From an uncultured Eubacteriales bacterium (GTDB taxonomy: Bacteria > Bacillota > Clostridia > Oscillospirales > CAG-272), in the NCBI GenBank assembly GCA_934447715.1, contig CAKSER010000023.1:1-27856 (forward strand): a DNA stretch of 27,856 bases, given 5' to 3'. This document shows positions 1 to 7,910 of this stretch, piece by piece. The translations under genes were made by a program, and so were the position numbers. The notes beneath the pieces are model-generated. The model was not told the DNA's origin and searched no databases. It was given only the letters and a program-made list of their open reading frames with translations. Position 1 is the stretch's first letter; each line of letters opens with the position of its first letter.

Positions 1-192
1 GGCATAAACAAGGGTGTATCAAAGACCTTTCACACGCTTCCGAGGGTCAATCCGTCGATGGCGGCAGAGGGGGCAATCAAGGCGGCGTACAAGGGCAGAT
101 GTGTCTATACGCCAAAGGCGTTTTACAAGTTCTATCGGTTCTTATGCAAGCTTCTTCCGCACAATCTGATCATGCCGATGAGCAAAACCTGA
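1..192 (+). CDS. Short-chain dehydrogenase/reductase, C-terminal fragment
   Basis: The frame is open from the first base to a TGA at 190-192, giving 63 residues of a gene that begins outside the window. The tail contains AAYKGRCVYTP followed by FYKFYRFLCKLLPHNL, a pattern I recognise from the C-terminus of clostridial SDR-family NAD(P)-dependent oxidoreductases, where a basic, hydrophobic segment follows the Rossmann domain. The catalytic Tyr-x-x-x-Lys and the nucleotide-binding motif are not in view, so the substrate cannot be stated. A strong hairpin terminator follows 11 bases after the stop. The family call is moderately sure. Confidence 0.6.
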   Translation, partial: GINKGVSKTFHTLPRVNPSMAAEGAIKAAYKGRCVYTPKAFYKFYRFLCKLLPHNLIMPMSKT

Positions 193-202
193 GCTAAAAC
201 AC

Positions 203-236
203 AAAAAGCGGTCTTCGTTTTGAAGATCGCTTTTTT
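203..236 (+). terminator. Intrinsic terminator, probably bidirectional
   Basis: The stem GCGGTCTTC (208-216) pairs with GAAGATCGC (222-230) around GTTTT, with one G-U pair. It is flanked by an A-run on the left and a T-run on the right. It ends the SDR gene on the plus strand and, read on the minus strand, can also end the arginase-family transcript. Confidence 0.85.
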
Positions 237-283
237 CTTATCTTTCTTTGTTTTTACTATGCCGGGATATTCTTAGGCATAGT

Positions 284-1156
284 TTATTTGAAGAGCCTGA
301 AAATATCAAGAAGCTTATTTAAATCCGATCCGTTTTTATCGAGGCTCGGATTATACTCCACGCATTCGAATGATCTGACATCGCAGCTTTTTAAAAGGTC
401 ACTTATTATATTACGGACGGTTTCATAGCTTAAGCCGTTCGGCATTACATATCCTGTGGACGGGAATTCCTTTCCGTCGATCGAGTCGACATCAAAGCAG
501 ATATGAACTGCCTTTCCTTTGAATCTTTCAGCAATATCTTTTGTGATGCTTTTATACCCGATTCTGTCGACATCGTCCTTTGTGCGCATTGTGACATTCT
601 GCTCTTCGATGATTTTATATTCTGCATCGTCGATGCTTCTTGCGCCGACAATATAGGTGTTTTCCCCTTTAAGGTGCACCTTTCTGCTTCCTATATTGAG
701 CTTATCGGTGCAAAGCCCCATCGATACGGCAAGCGGCATTCCGTGTATGTTTCCGGACAGGGTTGTTTTTTCGGTATTAATATCCGGATGGCCGTCTACA
801 TATACGACGGCGGTATTATCGGTTCCGACGCTTTCCGAAAGAGCGGCGATTGTACTGATTGCAATCGAATGGTCTCCGCCGATTGTTATCGGAAACGAGC
901 CCTTTTCAAACTCCTGCCTTAATGTATCAAACAGCTTCCTGTTTACGAGCATAACCGTTTCGATTTCGTTAAGATTCGGATCTTTAAGCAGTGCAGGTGC
1001 GGTAAGCTCTCCCTGCATCGGTATGAAATCTGCGCGGCTTTTAAAAAGCGCTTCAAGACCGTTTTTTTTCAGGTGCTTAAAAGCGTTTTCGGTTCCCTGT
1101 GTCGGGGAGCCTACGCAGATCGGAGCCTCGCATATTGCATATTTTTTTATATTCAA
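284..1156 (-). CDS. Arginase/agmatinase-family ureohydrolase
   Basis: This is a binuclear manganese ureohydrolase, which would release urea from arginine or a related guanidino compound. From the TTG start at 1154-1156 it has 290 residues, close to the usual ~300. The metal ligands are all visible: GGDHS (His96), DGHPD (Asp121, His123, Asp125) and FDVDSID (Asp222, Asp224). SGNIHG (134-139) and STGYVMPNGLS (233-243) also follow the arginase pattern. I chose TTG because AAAGGAG lies just upstream of it, whereas a longer version starting at 1210 has no ribosome site. The canonical DAH is DGH here and the C-terminal motif is FDVDSIDG rather than DxDP, so the exact substrate (arginine, agmatine, formiminoglutamate) is open. 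It stands alone, with tRNA-Val upstream. Confidence 0.8.
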   Translation of the reverse strand: MNIKKYAICEAPICVGSPTQGTENAFKHLKKNGLEALFKSRADFIPMQGELTAPALLKDPNLNEIETVMLVNRKLFDTLRQEFEKGSFPITIGGDHSIAISTIAALSESVGTDNTAVVYVDGHPDINTEKTTLSGNIHGMPLAVSMGLCTDKLNIGSRKVHLKGENTYIVGARSIDDAEYKIIEEQNVTMRTKDDVDRIGYKSITKDIAERFKGKAVHICFDVDSIDGKEFPSTGYVMPNGLSYETVRNIISDLLKSCDVRSFECVEYNPSLDKNGSDLNKLLDIFRLFK

Positions 1157-1263
1157 GTTTGATTCTCCTTTATATGCATGGTTAATGCACATCGTGTGTT
1201 CGGGTGTCAAAGCCTAGGTGTTCCGGCTTTTTGACAGATTTTAAAAAAAACAAAAGATACAGA

Positions 1264-1292
1264 AAAATCCTCAAAAAACTTTGAGGATTTTA
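1264..1292 (-). terminator. Terminator after tRNA-Val
   Basis: AAAATCCTCAAA pairs with TTTGAGGATTTT around a short loop. Read on the minus strand, it lies just past the 3' end of the tRNA and runs into a T-rich stretch. Confidence 0.75.
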
Positions 1293-1296
1293 TTTA

Positions 1297-1370
1297 TGAA
1301 GACAAGTGGACTCGAACCACCGACCCCCTGCATGTCAAGCAGATACTCTAACCAGCTGAGCTATGCCTTC
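1297..1370 (-). tRNA. tRNA-Val (anticodon GAC)
   Basis: Read on the minus strand, a full cloverleaf folds. The acceptor strand GAAGGCA pairs with TGTCTTC (one G-U pair), the D stem is GCTC/GAGT, and the anticodon stem is TCTGC/GCAGG. The loop TTGACAT carries anticodon GAC, which reads GUC/GUU valine codons. The T arm contains GGTTCGAGTCC. The discriminator base is A and CCA is not encoded. A terminator follows directly. Confidence 0.93.
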
Positions 1371-1578
1371 ATTCGTACTTGAGCAGTATATCATATTATT
1401 CCGCCGTTGTCAATCTTTTTTTGCGATTTTCGGAAATTTAGCAGGGTACAGTAAAATTTTTATTTCGGATTTCCCCAAGAGCTGCGATATAAAGGAGATG
1501 CAGTCGGATATCCTTAGCTTGTGAAAAAGCAGTCGAATTATGTCACAATATGTTAACATTTGTATTTTTGAAAAACCA

Positions 1579-1607
1579 TTTACAAATCTAGATATGCATG
1601 GTATACT
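1579..1607 (+). promoter_or_regulatory. Sigma-A promoter upstream of the lipoprotein gene
   Basis: TTTACA (1579-1584) and TATACT (1602-1607) are separated by exactly 17 bases. The 5' leader would be about 75 bases. The rest of the gap 1371-1689 is AT-rich and I see no other element in it. Confidence 0.7.
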
Positions 1608-1689
1608 TATCTAAGCCAATAGATAACAAGATGAAAATTTAAAGCATAAGACAATAATACGGTTATAAATAAAATCGGATGTATACATT

Positions 1690-2265
1690 ATGGGCAACTG
1701 CATATTAAATAAAAAAATCATTATCACGGTATTACTTTTTGCCATGCTTCTTGCATCATTTGCGTCCTGCACCGCAAAGGAAAGCAAAAATGATCCGCAA
1801 ACGCCAAGTTATACCGACAAAATGGACATTGAGTCGTATCTCAACTATTTTGTAGGCTATTTTCACGAGTCGTATCGGCGCGGCGACGACATTTCAAAAA
1901 GCAATCTGCTGTATCTCAGCTTCCTTTTTTGCTTTTCAAGCAAGGACAAGCTTGATCTTGTAAAGGTAAGTGAAGAAAATTCTGCGATAATTATTCCCAA
2001 AAAGGAGCTTATGCGTATTGCAGGCAATCTCGTTTCATATTCGGGCGATTTTTCGGAATACCATGAGATTATGGAAAACAGCTCATCGGATTTTTATTCC
2101 TCCGAAACCGATTCATACATTGTCCATTATGCGCGCGGTTACTGGAAGGAAGACAATTACTGCATCAATTCGGGTGAGGACGGAAGGGTAATTAAGCCGA
2201 AGATCTCCGAGACTGACACCGAGCTTACCGCGGTTGTGGAAACTGCCTATGCATTGCTCGGATAG
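1690..2265 (+). CDS. Small lipoprotein of unknown function, cut short by an in-frame TAG
   Basis: The 191 residues begin with a lipoprotein signal: basic NKK, a hydrophobic stretch, then FASC with the lipidated Cys at 27. The rest is a soluble extracytoplasmic domain I do not recognise. It has aromatic segments such as YLNYFVGYF, but no catalytic motif is evident. No Shine-Dalgarno sequence precedes the ATG, although a good promoter lies 75-110 bases upstream. After the TAG at 2263-2265 the same frame stays open to a TAA at 2362-2364, adding 32 protein-like residues (QPEEV, then EYKFEKVIDGGFLFYRL). The final beta-strand-like DGGFLFYR looks like a normal domain ending. The gene may therefore be a nonsense-truncated form of a ~224-residue protein. 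Confidence 0.65.
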   Translation: MGNCILNKKIIITVLLFAMLLASFASCTAKESKNDPQTPSYTDKMDIESYLNYFVGYFHESYRRGDDISKSNLLYLSFLFCFSSKDKLDLVKVSEENSAIIIPKKELMRIAGNLVSYSGDFSEYHEIMENSSSDFYSSETDSYIVHYARGYWKEDNYCINSGEDGRVIKPKISETDTELTAVVETAYALLG

Positions 2266-2364
2266 CAGCCTGAGGAGGTCAGGACGATGGAATACAAATT
2301 TGAAAAGGTAATTGACGGCGGATTTTTATTCTACCGTTTATCAAGCATTAGGGAGCTTTCCTAA
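2266..2364 (+). pseudogene. In-frame continuation of the lipoprotein gene past a TAG stop
   Basis: The codons after TAG (CAG CCT GAG GAG GTC AGG ACG ATG) continue in register for 32 residues to TAA. The composition is ordinary coding sequence. One C-to-T change (CAG to TAG) would explain the stop. Independent translation from the internal ATG at 2287 (25 residues) is possible, because GGAGG lies upstream of it, but is less likely than a broken C-terminus. See the findings. Confidence 0.45.
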
Positions 2365-2542
2365 AAAGTCATTTTGTATTCTTTAACGCTATGATATCAA
2401 GTGATATCCTAAAGCGCAGACAAAGCATTAGCCTTAGCCGACAGCCTCCTGCCTATTGCGGATCCGGCTTTTTGCCCACGCCGAATCCGCGATGGGCTTA
2501 TAAAATACACTCTATGGTTATTTAAAAAGTTATTTAAAAAAC

Positions 2543-2581
2543 AATCAGCCGCGTCCTTATTTTTAAAAGACGCGGCTGATT
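2543..2581 (-). terminator. Terminator of the M23 peptidase gene
   Basis: AATCAGCCGCGTC (2543-2555) pairs perfectly with GACGCGGCTGATT (2569-2581). On the minus strand it lies about 60 bases beyond the peptidase stop and is followed by a T-rich run. Confidence 0.85.
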
Positions 2582-2638
2582 TTATGTTCTGTTTTTTTCG
2601 GTCAAAACGGATTTTTATAATTTTGACTTTTTTGATTT

Positions 2639-4135
2639 TTACCAACAGAGTCTTACATTGATATCCTTTTCCGGAAGATAATCGAAGGGATTTACCAGCT
2701 TGCCGTTAACCTTTACCTCGAAGTGGAGGTGCGGTCCGGTGCTCTTTCCTGTGCTTCCGACATTTCCGATCTGCTGTCCCTTACAGACAAGGTCTCCGGT
2801 TTTGACGCAGTATGCGGACATATGCGCGTAATTGGTCTGGATTCCGTCGTGGTCAAGCATGACGACATAGCCATACGAGCCCTTCCAGCCTGCAAACAGC
2901 ACCTTTCCTCCGTCGGCTGCATATATCGGTGTTCCGCTTTTACATGCAAGATCTATTCCTGCGTGGCCGGCGTTTCTGTCAAAATAATAGCCTCTGTTTA
3001 CTCCGAATTCGGAGCTAAGATAGAAATTATCCTCATCCTTTAACGGATAGTCAAATTCTCCGGTCGGGTCGGTGAGTGGCTTGGTTCCGACATACATTAC
3101 CGTATCCTTCGGCTGCTTTATTACGTTCCTTGATATTTCGGTTCGGCTTTGCTCTGTTCCCGAGATATATTCAACCTCGTATGTAACCTCTGCCGTGCCG
3201 TTTTCTCCCTGTACTCCGAGAACGGTTTCTCCGACTCTGTATTCATTTGAATCTTCATATCTGATAGCAGGAGCGATCGGTTCTGTTTCTGTCATTTCAA
3301 GGACAAGTCTGATTTTAAAGCAGACAAGGTCGCTATGCGTCTGCTCCTCTGTCGGCAGGCTGACGCTCTTTTCCATGACATTGCTTTGAAGGACTACCGA
3401 TGTATTATTATCTGCTACCTTCGGCAGCTCATCGGTATTATCCGAGGTTCCGGACGCGAAGCTGCACTGGACTTTTTCCTTAAACTCGTCTATTACCGCT
3501 TTTACAAAGCTATCCTTGTCGGTAAGCTCGCTTTGCAGGCAGTTTTCTTCCTTTTCGATCGAAAACTCATTTACAACCTCTGCTGTGAGTATCTTTTTCG
3601 ATTCCGAGCTTGATGCGAGCAGATCATTTATCGTCTCCTTTATGCAGCTCAAAGCTTCTGCTGCCTCATTCGCCGACGCAAATGCCGCGATTTTATTTTT
3701 ATCGGCACAGATTACATACGCATCGCACCGATCCTTTTGAAGCTGATCCACAAGGATGCTGTAGCACTCGGTTTCGCTTGCGGTTTTTGCCGTGACCTCG
3801 ACGACCTCCATTTCAATATCATGTCCGAAATCCGAATCATAATTTTCGGAAAGCATATTTACTGCATTTTCGTAGGTTGATGCATCGGATATATAGCATG
3901 CGATGCTTCCGTCAATATACAGAGCCGACTTTTTTTCTGCATGTGCCTTTAGTACAAACAGATATGCAGCTCCTATCGTGATTGCAAAACAGGAGAGCAT
4001 TGCGGCAGCAATGCGCAGTGTCTTCTGCAGCTTTACGTTTTCCTTTGATAGTATATTCGGTATTATATTTGTCAATTTTTCTTGCATTGTCTTGTTTTCT
4101 TTATCACCGGTTACTGTTTTTTTGAAAATAAACAT
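2639..4135 (-). CDS. Membrane-anchored M23 metallopeptidase with G5 domain
   Basis: This is a cell-wall endopeptidase of the lysostaphin/LytM type, predicted to cut peptidoglycan cross-bridges outside the membrane. Of 498 residues, a membrane anchor lies at about 40-62. A long variable region (about 70-280) of unknown fold follows, then a G5 domain (about 285-365, with YRVGETVLGVQGENG), then the M23 domain. Its zinc and catalytic residues are all present: HAGID (His391, Asp395), NYAH (His438) and PHLHFEV (His469, His471). I chose the ATG at 4133-4135 because AAAAGGAGG sits just upstream; a frame extending to 4171 lacks a ribosome site. Proteins of this architecture act in envelope remodelling, sometimes during sporulation. 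It is a single gene with its own terminator. Confidence 0.85.
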   Translation of the reverse strand: MFIFKKTVTGDKENKTMQEKLTNIIPNILSKENVKLQKTLRIAAAMLSCFAITIGAAYLFVLKAHAEKKSALYIDGSIACYISDASTYENAVNMLSENYDSDFGHDIEMEVVEVTAKTASETECYSILVDQLQKDRCDAYVICADKNKIAAFASANEAAEALSCIKETINDLLASSSESKKILTAEVVNEFSIEKEENCLQSELTDKDSFVKAVIDEFKEKVQCSFASGTSDNTDELPKVADNNTSVVLQSNVMEKSVSLPTEEQTHSDLVCFKIRLVLEMTETEPIAPAIRYEDSNEYRVGETVLGVQGENGTAEVTYEVEYISGTEQSRTEISRNVIKQPKDTVMYVGTKPLTDPTGEFDYPLKDEDNFYLSSEFGVNRGYYFDRNAGHAGIDLACKSGTPIYAADGGKVLFAGWKGSYGYVVMLDHDGIQTNYAHMSAYCVKTGDLVCKGQQIGNVGSTGKSTGPHLHFEVKVNGKLVNPFDYLPEKDINVRLCW

Positions 4136-4301
4136 ACGCCTCCTTTTTAAAACAATAGGTCTATCATACACTATTTTTTTGTCAATTTCAAGTTATTTAT
4201 TAAAAAAAACGGTTATCGAGGGCATTTTCCCGATTTTTTTGTGTGTTTATATAATATTATCGTGTTTTTTCGATTTTGTTAATCAATATTCTGTTTATGG
4301 G

Positions 4302-4329
4302 TTGAAAACTTCTCAAAAATGTGTATAAT
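4302..4329 (+). promoter_or_regulatory. Sigma-A promoter of upp
   Basis: TTGAAA (4302-4307) and TATAAT (4324-4329) are spaced by 16 bases, about 50 bases upstream of the upp ATG. Confidence 0.75.
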
Positions 4330-4382
4330 ATTTCTGTATGCATATAAATTTAATTAATATTTCATAAAGGCAGGGTATTACT

Positions 4383-5012
4383 ATGAGCTCATTCAGTATT
4401 ATTGATCATCCGCTTATACAGCACAAGCTCTCTATCATGAGAGACAAAAGGACAGGCTCTAAGGACTTTCGCCAGATGCTCGAAGAAATCACGCTCCTTA
4501 TGGGCTACGAGATTACAAGAGATCTTCCTCTCAGCGAGTACCAGATCGAAACTCCTATTACTACAATGACAGCAAAGAGAATTTCCGGTAAGAAGATTGC
4601 AATCGTTCCGATTCTCAGAGCCGGTCTCGGCATGACCGAAGGACTCCTTGAGCTTATTCCGGTTGCAAGAGTCGGTCACATCGGTCTTTTCAGAGATCCC
4701 GAAACACACAAGCCTGTTGTTTACTACAGCAAGCTGCCGGCTGACATCGACAAGAGAATGGTTATTCTCGTAGATCCGATGCTCGCTACCGGCGGAAGCG
4801 CTTCCTTTGCTCTTTCCGAACTTAAGAGACACGGCTGCAAGGATATCAGATTTATGTGCCTGGTTGCCGCTCCTGAGGGTGTTGCAAAAATTCAGGCAGA
4901 TCATCCGGATGTCAACATCTACTGTGCTGCTCTTGATGAAAAGCTCAACGAAAATGCTTACATTATTCCGGGTCTCGGTGATGCCGGAGACAGAATTTTC
5001 GGCACAAAATAA
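4383..5012 (+). CDS. upp: Uracil phosphoribosyltransferase
   Basis: It converts uracil and PRPP to UMP and pyrophosphate in cytoplasmic pyrimidine salvage. The 209 residues match the family length exactly. The PRPP-binding loop VDPMLATGGSA lies at 130-140, PILRAGLGM at 76-84 is the conserved substrate-side loop, and the protein ends with the hallmark IIPGLGDAGDRIFGT. It is transcribed alone from a clear sigma-A promoter and ends at a strong hairpin. Its codons (AAC, GGT, AGA, CTT, TTC favoured) look like those of a well-expressed host gene. Confidence 0.97.
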   Translation: MSSFSIIDHPLIQHKLSIMRDKRTGSKDFRQMLEEITLLMGYEITRDLPLSEYQIETPITTMTAKRISGKKIAIVPILRAGLGMTEGLLELIPVARVGHIGLFRDPETHKPVVYYSKLPADIDKRMVILVDPMLATGGSASFALSELKRHGCKDIRFMCLVAAPEGVAKIQADHPDVNIYCAALDEKLNENAYIIPGLGDAGDRIFGTK

Positions 5013-5054
5013 TTAGAGGTTATCTATTTAGTACATATCCGACATTTATATTTT

Positions 5055-5098
5055 TGCGCCTCTGCACATTTTATTTTGATGTGCAGGGACGCATTTTT
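5055..5098 (+). terminator. Terminator after upp
   Basis: TGCGCCTCTGCACAT (5055-5069) pairs with ATGTGCAGGGACGCA (5079-5093), followed by TTTTT. Confidence 0.9.
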
Positions 5099-5224
5099 CA
5101 TTTTTTCATCTTTTTTCTTATTTTTTCTATCGGAACATTTTTTAATCCTTTTACATATACTGAAAATGATAGATGCTAAAGCAGAGCTGCAAAAACTACA
5201 TGAAAATGAGAAAGGATGAAAAAA

Positions 5225-6379
5225 TTGATTTACTTTGACAATGCGGCGACAACCTATCCGAAGCCGCAGAGGGTTATAAACGAGGTCGCGCGATGCATGA
5301 AATCCTATTGCGGAAATCCCGGCAGGGGCGGACACAGGCTATCGCGCTTAGCGTCCGAGAAGGTTTATGAATGCCGCTGTCTTATTGCCGGGCTTTACGG
5401 CTCGTCAAAGCCGGAAAACGTAATTTTTACACGCAACACCACCGAGGCGCTGAATCTTGCAATAAAAGCGTTTATGCGCAAGGGGGACAGGGCGGTTATT
5501 TCCGGGCTTGAGCATAATTCGGTATTCCGTCCGGTTACGGCGCTTGCCGATTTTGGCTGCCGATACACTATTTTCGGGATACCGTCTACTAATCCGGACG
5601 AAATTTTTGAAAGCTTTAAAATGTCGGTTCGTCCCGGAACGCGGCTTGTTGTCGTTACGCATATCAGCAATATCTGCGGAATACGGATGCCTGTTGAGAA
5701 AATCGGGCGGTTCTGCCGTGAGCGAGGAATATTCTTTATTATTGACGATGCCCAGGGAGCCGGTTCTCTTACTCTTGACATAGGCAAATGCGGTGCGGAC
5801 GTGATCTGTGCTCCTGGGCACAAGGGGCTTTACGGTCCACAGGGGAGCGGATTTGCTTTATTTTCCGACAGGTGGAAGTATGAGGAGCTTATCTTAGGGC
5901 TTTCTACCTTTATGGAGGGCGGAAACGGAGTGAACTCTCTTGAAGATCACATGCCGCCGTTTCTTCCGGAGCGCTTTGAAGCAGGCACTCTTGCAACTCC
6001 GTGCATTGCCGGGCTTGCGGAGGGGATCAAGGCTATAAATGCGATCGGAACCGACGCGGTATACGACCATGCCTGCCGTCTTAGAAGAAGACTTATCGAG
6101 ATGTTATCGAGTAACCGCAAAATAACTATCTATGCTCCGGATGCCGACTGCGGCAGCATTGTTCTTTTTAACTGTCAGGGTTTTCATCCGGACGAGGTTG
6201 CGTCCTCTCTTGACAAGGCAGGCATTTGTGTAAGAAGCGGCTATCACTGCTCTCCGCTTGCCCACGAAACGCTATCGACAGGTGGGAGTGGGGCTTTGCG
6301 TGTTTCGTTTTCGATTTTCAACACCTCATCCGAAATCGAGGTCTTTTACAGGCGCCTTTGCGAGATTATCAGCGTGTAA
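5225..6379 (+). CDS. Cysteine desulfurase-family class V aminotransferase
   Basis: This is a PLP enzyme expected to take sulfur from cysteine, giving alanine and a persulfide for Fe-S clusters or other thio-compounds. I prefer the TTG start at 5225: AAAGGATG ends six bases upstream, and the protein then begins MIYFDNAATTYPKP as family members do. An ATG at 5216 would overlap its own ribosome site. Of 384 residues, PLP contacts include His97, DDAQ (174-177) and the Schiff-base lysine in APGHKG (Lys200). The sulfur-carrying Cys342 is in VRSGYHCSPLAH. It resembles the group often annotated as a cysteine desulfurase family protein rather than canonical NifS/IscS. No scaffold gene is adjacent, so its partner is unknown. 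Confidence 0.88.
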   Translation: MIYFDNAATTYPKPQRVINEVARCMKSYCGNPGRGGHRLSRLASEKVYECRCLIAGLYGSSKPENVIFTRNTTEALNLAIKAFMRKGDRAVISGLEHNSVFRPVTALADFGCRYTIFGIPSTNPDEIFESFKMSVRPGTRLVVVTHISNICGIRMPVEKIGRFCRERGIFFIIDDAQGAGSLTLDIGKCGADVICAPGHKGLYGPQGSGFALFSDRWKYEELILGLSTFMEGGNGVNSLEDHMPPFLPERFEAGTLATPCIAGLAEGIKAINAIGTDAVYDHACRLRRRLIEMLSSNRKITIYAPDADCGSIVLFNCQGFHPDEVASSLDKAGICVRSGYHCSPLAHETLSTGGSGALRVSFSIFNTSSEIEVFYRRLCEIISV

Positions 6380-6460
6380 GTCTTTTCCTGCTTTTTTTCA
6401 TCTGTTTTGCGCTCGATTTGCTGTCTTTACCTCTTTTTTCATATTTTACTATATTCTTTT

Positions 6461-6493
6461 GCCTCGCTTATCGGCGAGGCTTTTCTTTTTTTG
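6461..6493 (+). terminator. Terminator separating the desulfurase gene from the phage-like block
   Basis: GCCTCGC (6461-6467) pairs with GCGAGGC (6474-6480), followed by TTTTCTTTTTTT. It isolates the phage-derived block from upstream transcription. Confidence 0.85.
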
Positions 6494-6581
6494 ACTTTTT
6501 TCTGCAAAAATAATGAAAAAAATCCCGATTTATTCAGATCAAAACACGGTAATAATCCGGGACGCATTATTTTGCATTTAC

Positions 6582-6590
6582 TGCTATACT
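6582..6590 (+). promoter_or_regulatory. Possible extended -10 promoter for the phage-like block
   Basis: TGCTATACT fits an extended -10 element (TG-n-TATACT) about 60 bases before the terminase ATG. The -35 region is poor (ACGCAT at 17-base spacing), so activity may depend on an activator or on another sigma factor. This is the only candidate I see between the terminator at 6461-6493 and the first gene. Confidence 0.35.
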
Positions 6591-6649
6591 TTTTTCGGCG
6601 GCAGGGAAAACCGCAAAGAAAACCTAAAGGAAAAAGAAAGGAGGACAGG

Positions 6650-7864
6650 ATGTTCAGCGAGAAGCAAAAGGAATACTTTAAAAATGCGACCCACAGATGG
6701 AACATTAAGACGGGAGCGACACGTTCAGGGAAGACCTACTGCGATTATTTCGTGATTCCGAAAAGGATTTTACAAACAAGAGGTGAAGGGCTGATCGTGC
6801 TTATCGGAAATACCGTCGGAACTCTTTCGAGAAATGTTTTAGATCCCATGAGGGAAATCTGGGGTGAGGGACTGGTCGGAAATATCTCAGGAGATACTAT
6901 CCTGCTGTTCGGAAAAAAGTGTTATGTAATCGGCGCGGACAAGAGCAACCAGGTGTCCAAAATTCAGGGAGCCGGAATCGAATATGCCTACGGCGATGAG
7001 ATTACGACTTGGTGTGAGGATATGTTCACGATGCTTAAATCGAGGCTCGACAAGCCGAACTCCCGCTTCGACGGAACATGCAACCCGGAGGGCCCATCAC
7101 ATTGGTTTCGCAGATTCCTTGATTCGGATGCTGACATCTTCTGCCAGAGGTACACGATTGACGACAACCCGTTTTTACCGCCCTCATTTGTTCGGGAGCT
7201 GAAGAAAGAATACGAGGGTACTGTCTATTATGACAGATACATTCTCGGTCTTTGGCGCTCGGCGGAGGGGACGATTTACAGGCGGTTTGCCGACAATCCT
7301 TCCTCATTTGTCATCCGCTATGACGATCCGAAATTGAAGCAGCTTACAAAAATTACCGTAGGCGTCGACTTTGGCGGAACCAAAAGCGGTACATCATTCG
7401 TCGCCGTGGGTATTTACGGCAATTTCGACAGCGTTATCGCGCTCGCATCCGAAAGACATACGTCGGAGCTTGATTCGGACAGGCTCGGTGAGCTTTTCTG
7501 CGATTTTTTACGCTTCGTTATTTCTAAATACGGTACGGTTCAGCTTGCATACTGTGACAATGCCGAAAGCGTTCTTGTTCGGACTCTTAAAAAGGAGTCG
7601 CAGAAAAACGGCCTTCCGGTGTCGGTCAGAAATGCTCTCAAGGCTCCGATCAACGATCGGATCCGGCTTTTGATCAGACTCATGTCGCAGGCAAGATTTT
7701 TTCTGACGGAGGATTGCACGACCCTTTCAGAGGCGCTCCGCACGGCGCTCTGGAATCCGAAGGTCGTTCAGGATGAAAGACTTGACAACGGCACAACCGA
7801 TATCGACTCGCTTGATGCATTTGAATATTGCATTGAACGGGATTCTCACAGGCTTCTTTTATAA
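6650..7864 (+). CDS. terL: Phage terminase large subunit (PBSX-type)
   Basis: This is the ATPase and nuclease motor that pumps DNA into a procapsid. It has 404 residues, about family length. The N-terminal ATPase has Walker A GATRSGKT (22-29), Walker B EYAYGDE (111-117, catalytic Glu) and the coupling motif GTCNPEG (142-148). The C-terminal RNase-H-like nuclease has acidic residues in VDFGGTKSG (Asp240), YCDNAES (Asp303) and DIDSLDAFEY (Asp386/Asp389). Both active sites look complete, which argues against decay. The ATG at 6650 has AAAGGAGG in front; the frame is open farther upstream through the terminator, but that part is non-coding. No small terminase gene precedes it, so DNA recognition must be supplied elsewhere or be non-specific, as in gene transfer agents. 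Confidence 0.93.
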   Translation: MFSEKQKEYFKNATHRWNIKTGATRSGKTYCDYFVIPKRILQTRGEGLIVLIGNTVGTLSRNVLDPMREIWGEGLVGNISGDTILLFGKKCYVIGADKSNQVSKIQGAGIEYAYGDEITTWCEDMFTMLKSRLDKPNSRFDGTCNPEGPSHWFRRFLDSDADIFCQRYTIDDNPFLPPSFVRELKKEYEGTVYYDRYILGLWRSAEGTIYRRFADNPSSFVIRYDDPKLKQLTKITVGVDFGGTKSGTSFVAVGIYGNFDSVIALASERHTSELDSDRLGELFCDFLRFVISKYGTVQLAYCDNAESVLVRTLKKESQKNGLPVSVRNALKAPINDRIRLLIRLMSQARFFLTEDCTTLSEALRTALWNPKVVQDERLDNGTTDIDSLDAFEYCIERDSHRLLL

Positions 7865-7910
7865 CCCCTGCCGCCAAAAATTTTAATTATTTATTTTAAA
7901 GGAGAAAAAC

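Noticed and set aside
1230..1258. TTGACA on the plus strand near the tRNA
   Set aside because: No acceptable -10 at the right distance, and only antisense tRNA lies downstream.
2458..2490. Imperfect hairpin GCGGAT...ATCCGC in the gap after the lipoprotein gene
   Set aside because: No T-run on either side and one mismatch; not enough to call a terminator or RNA element.
2409..2645. Minus-strand 78-residue ORF after the M23 gene
   Set aside because: It contains the terminator hairpin and a biased, non-protein-like composition; no ribosome site.
6407..6649. Upstream extension of the terminase frame
   Set aside because: It runs through a clear terminator (6461-6493) and lacks a ribosome site; AAAGGAGG marks ATG 6650 as the start.
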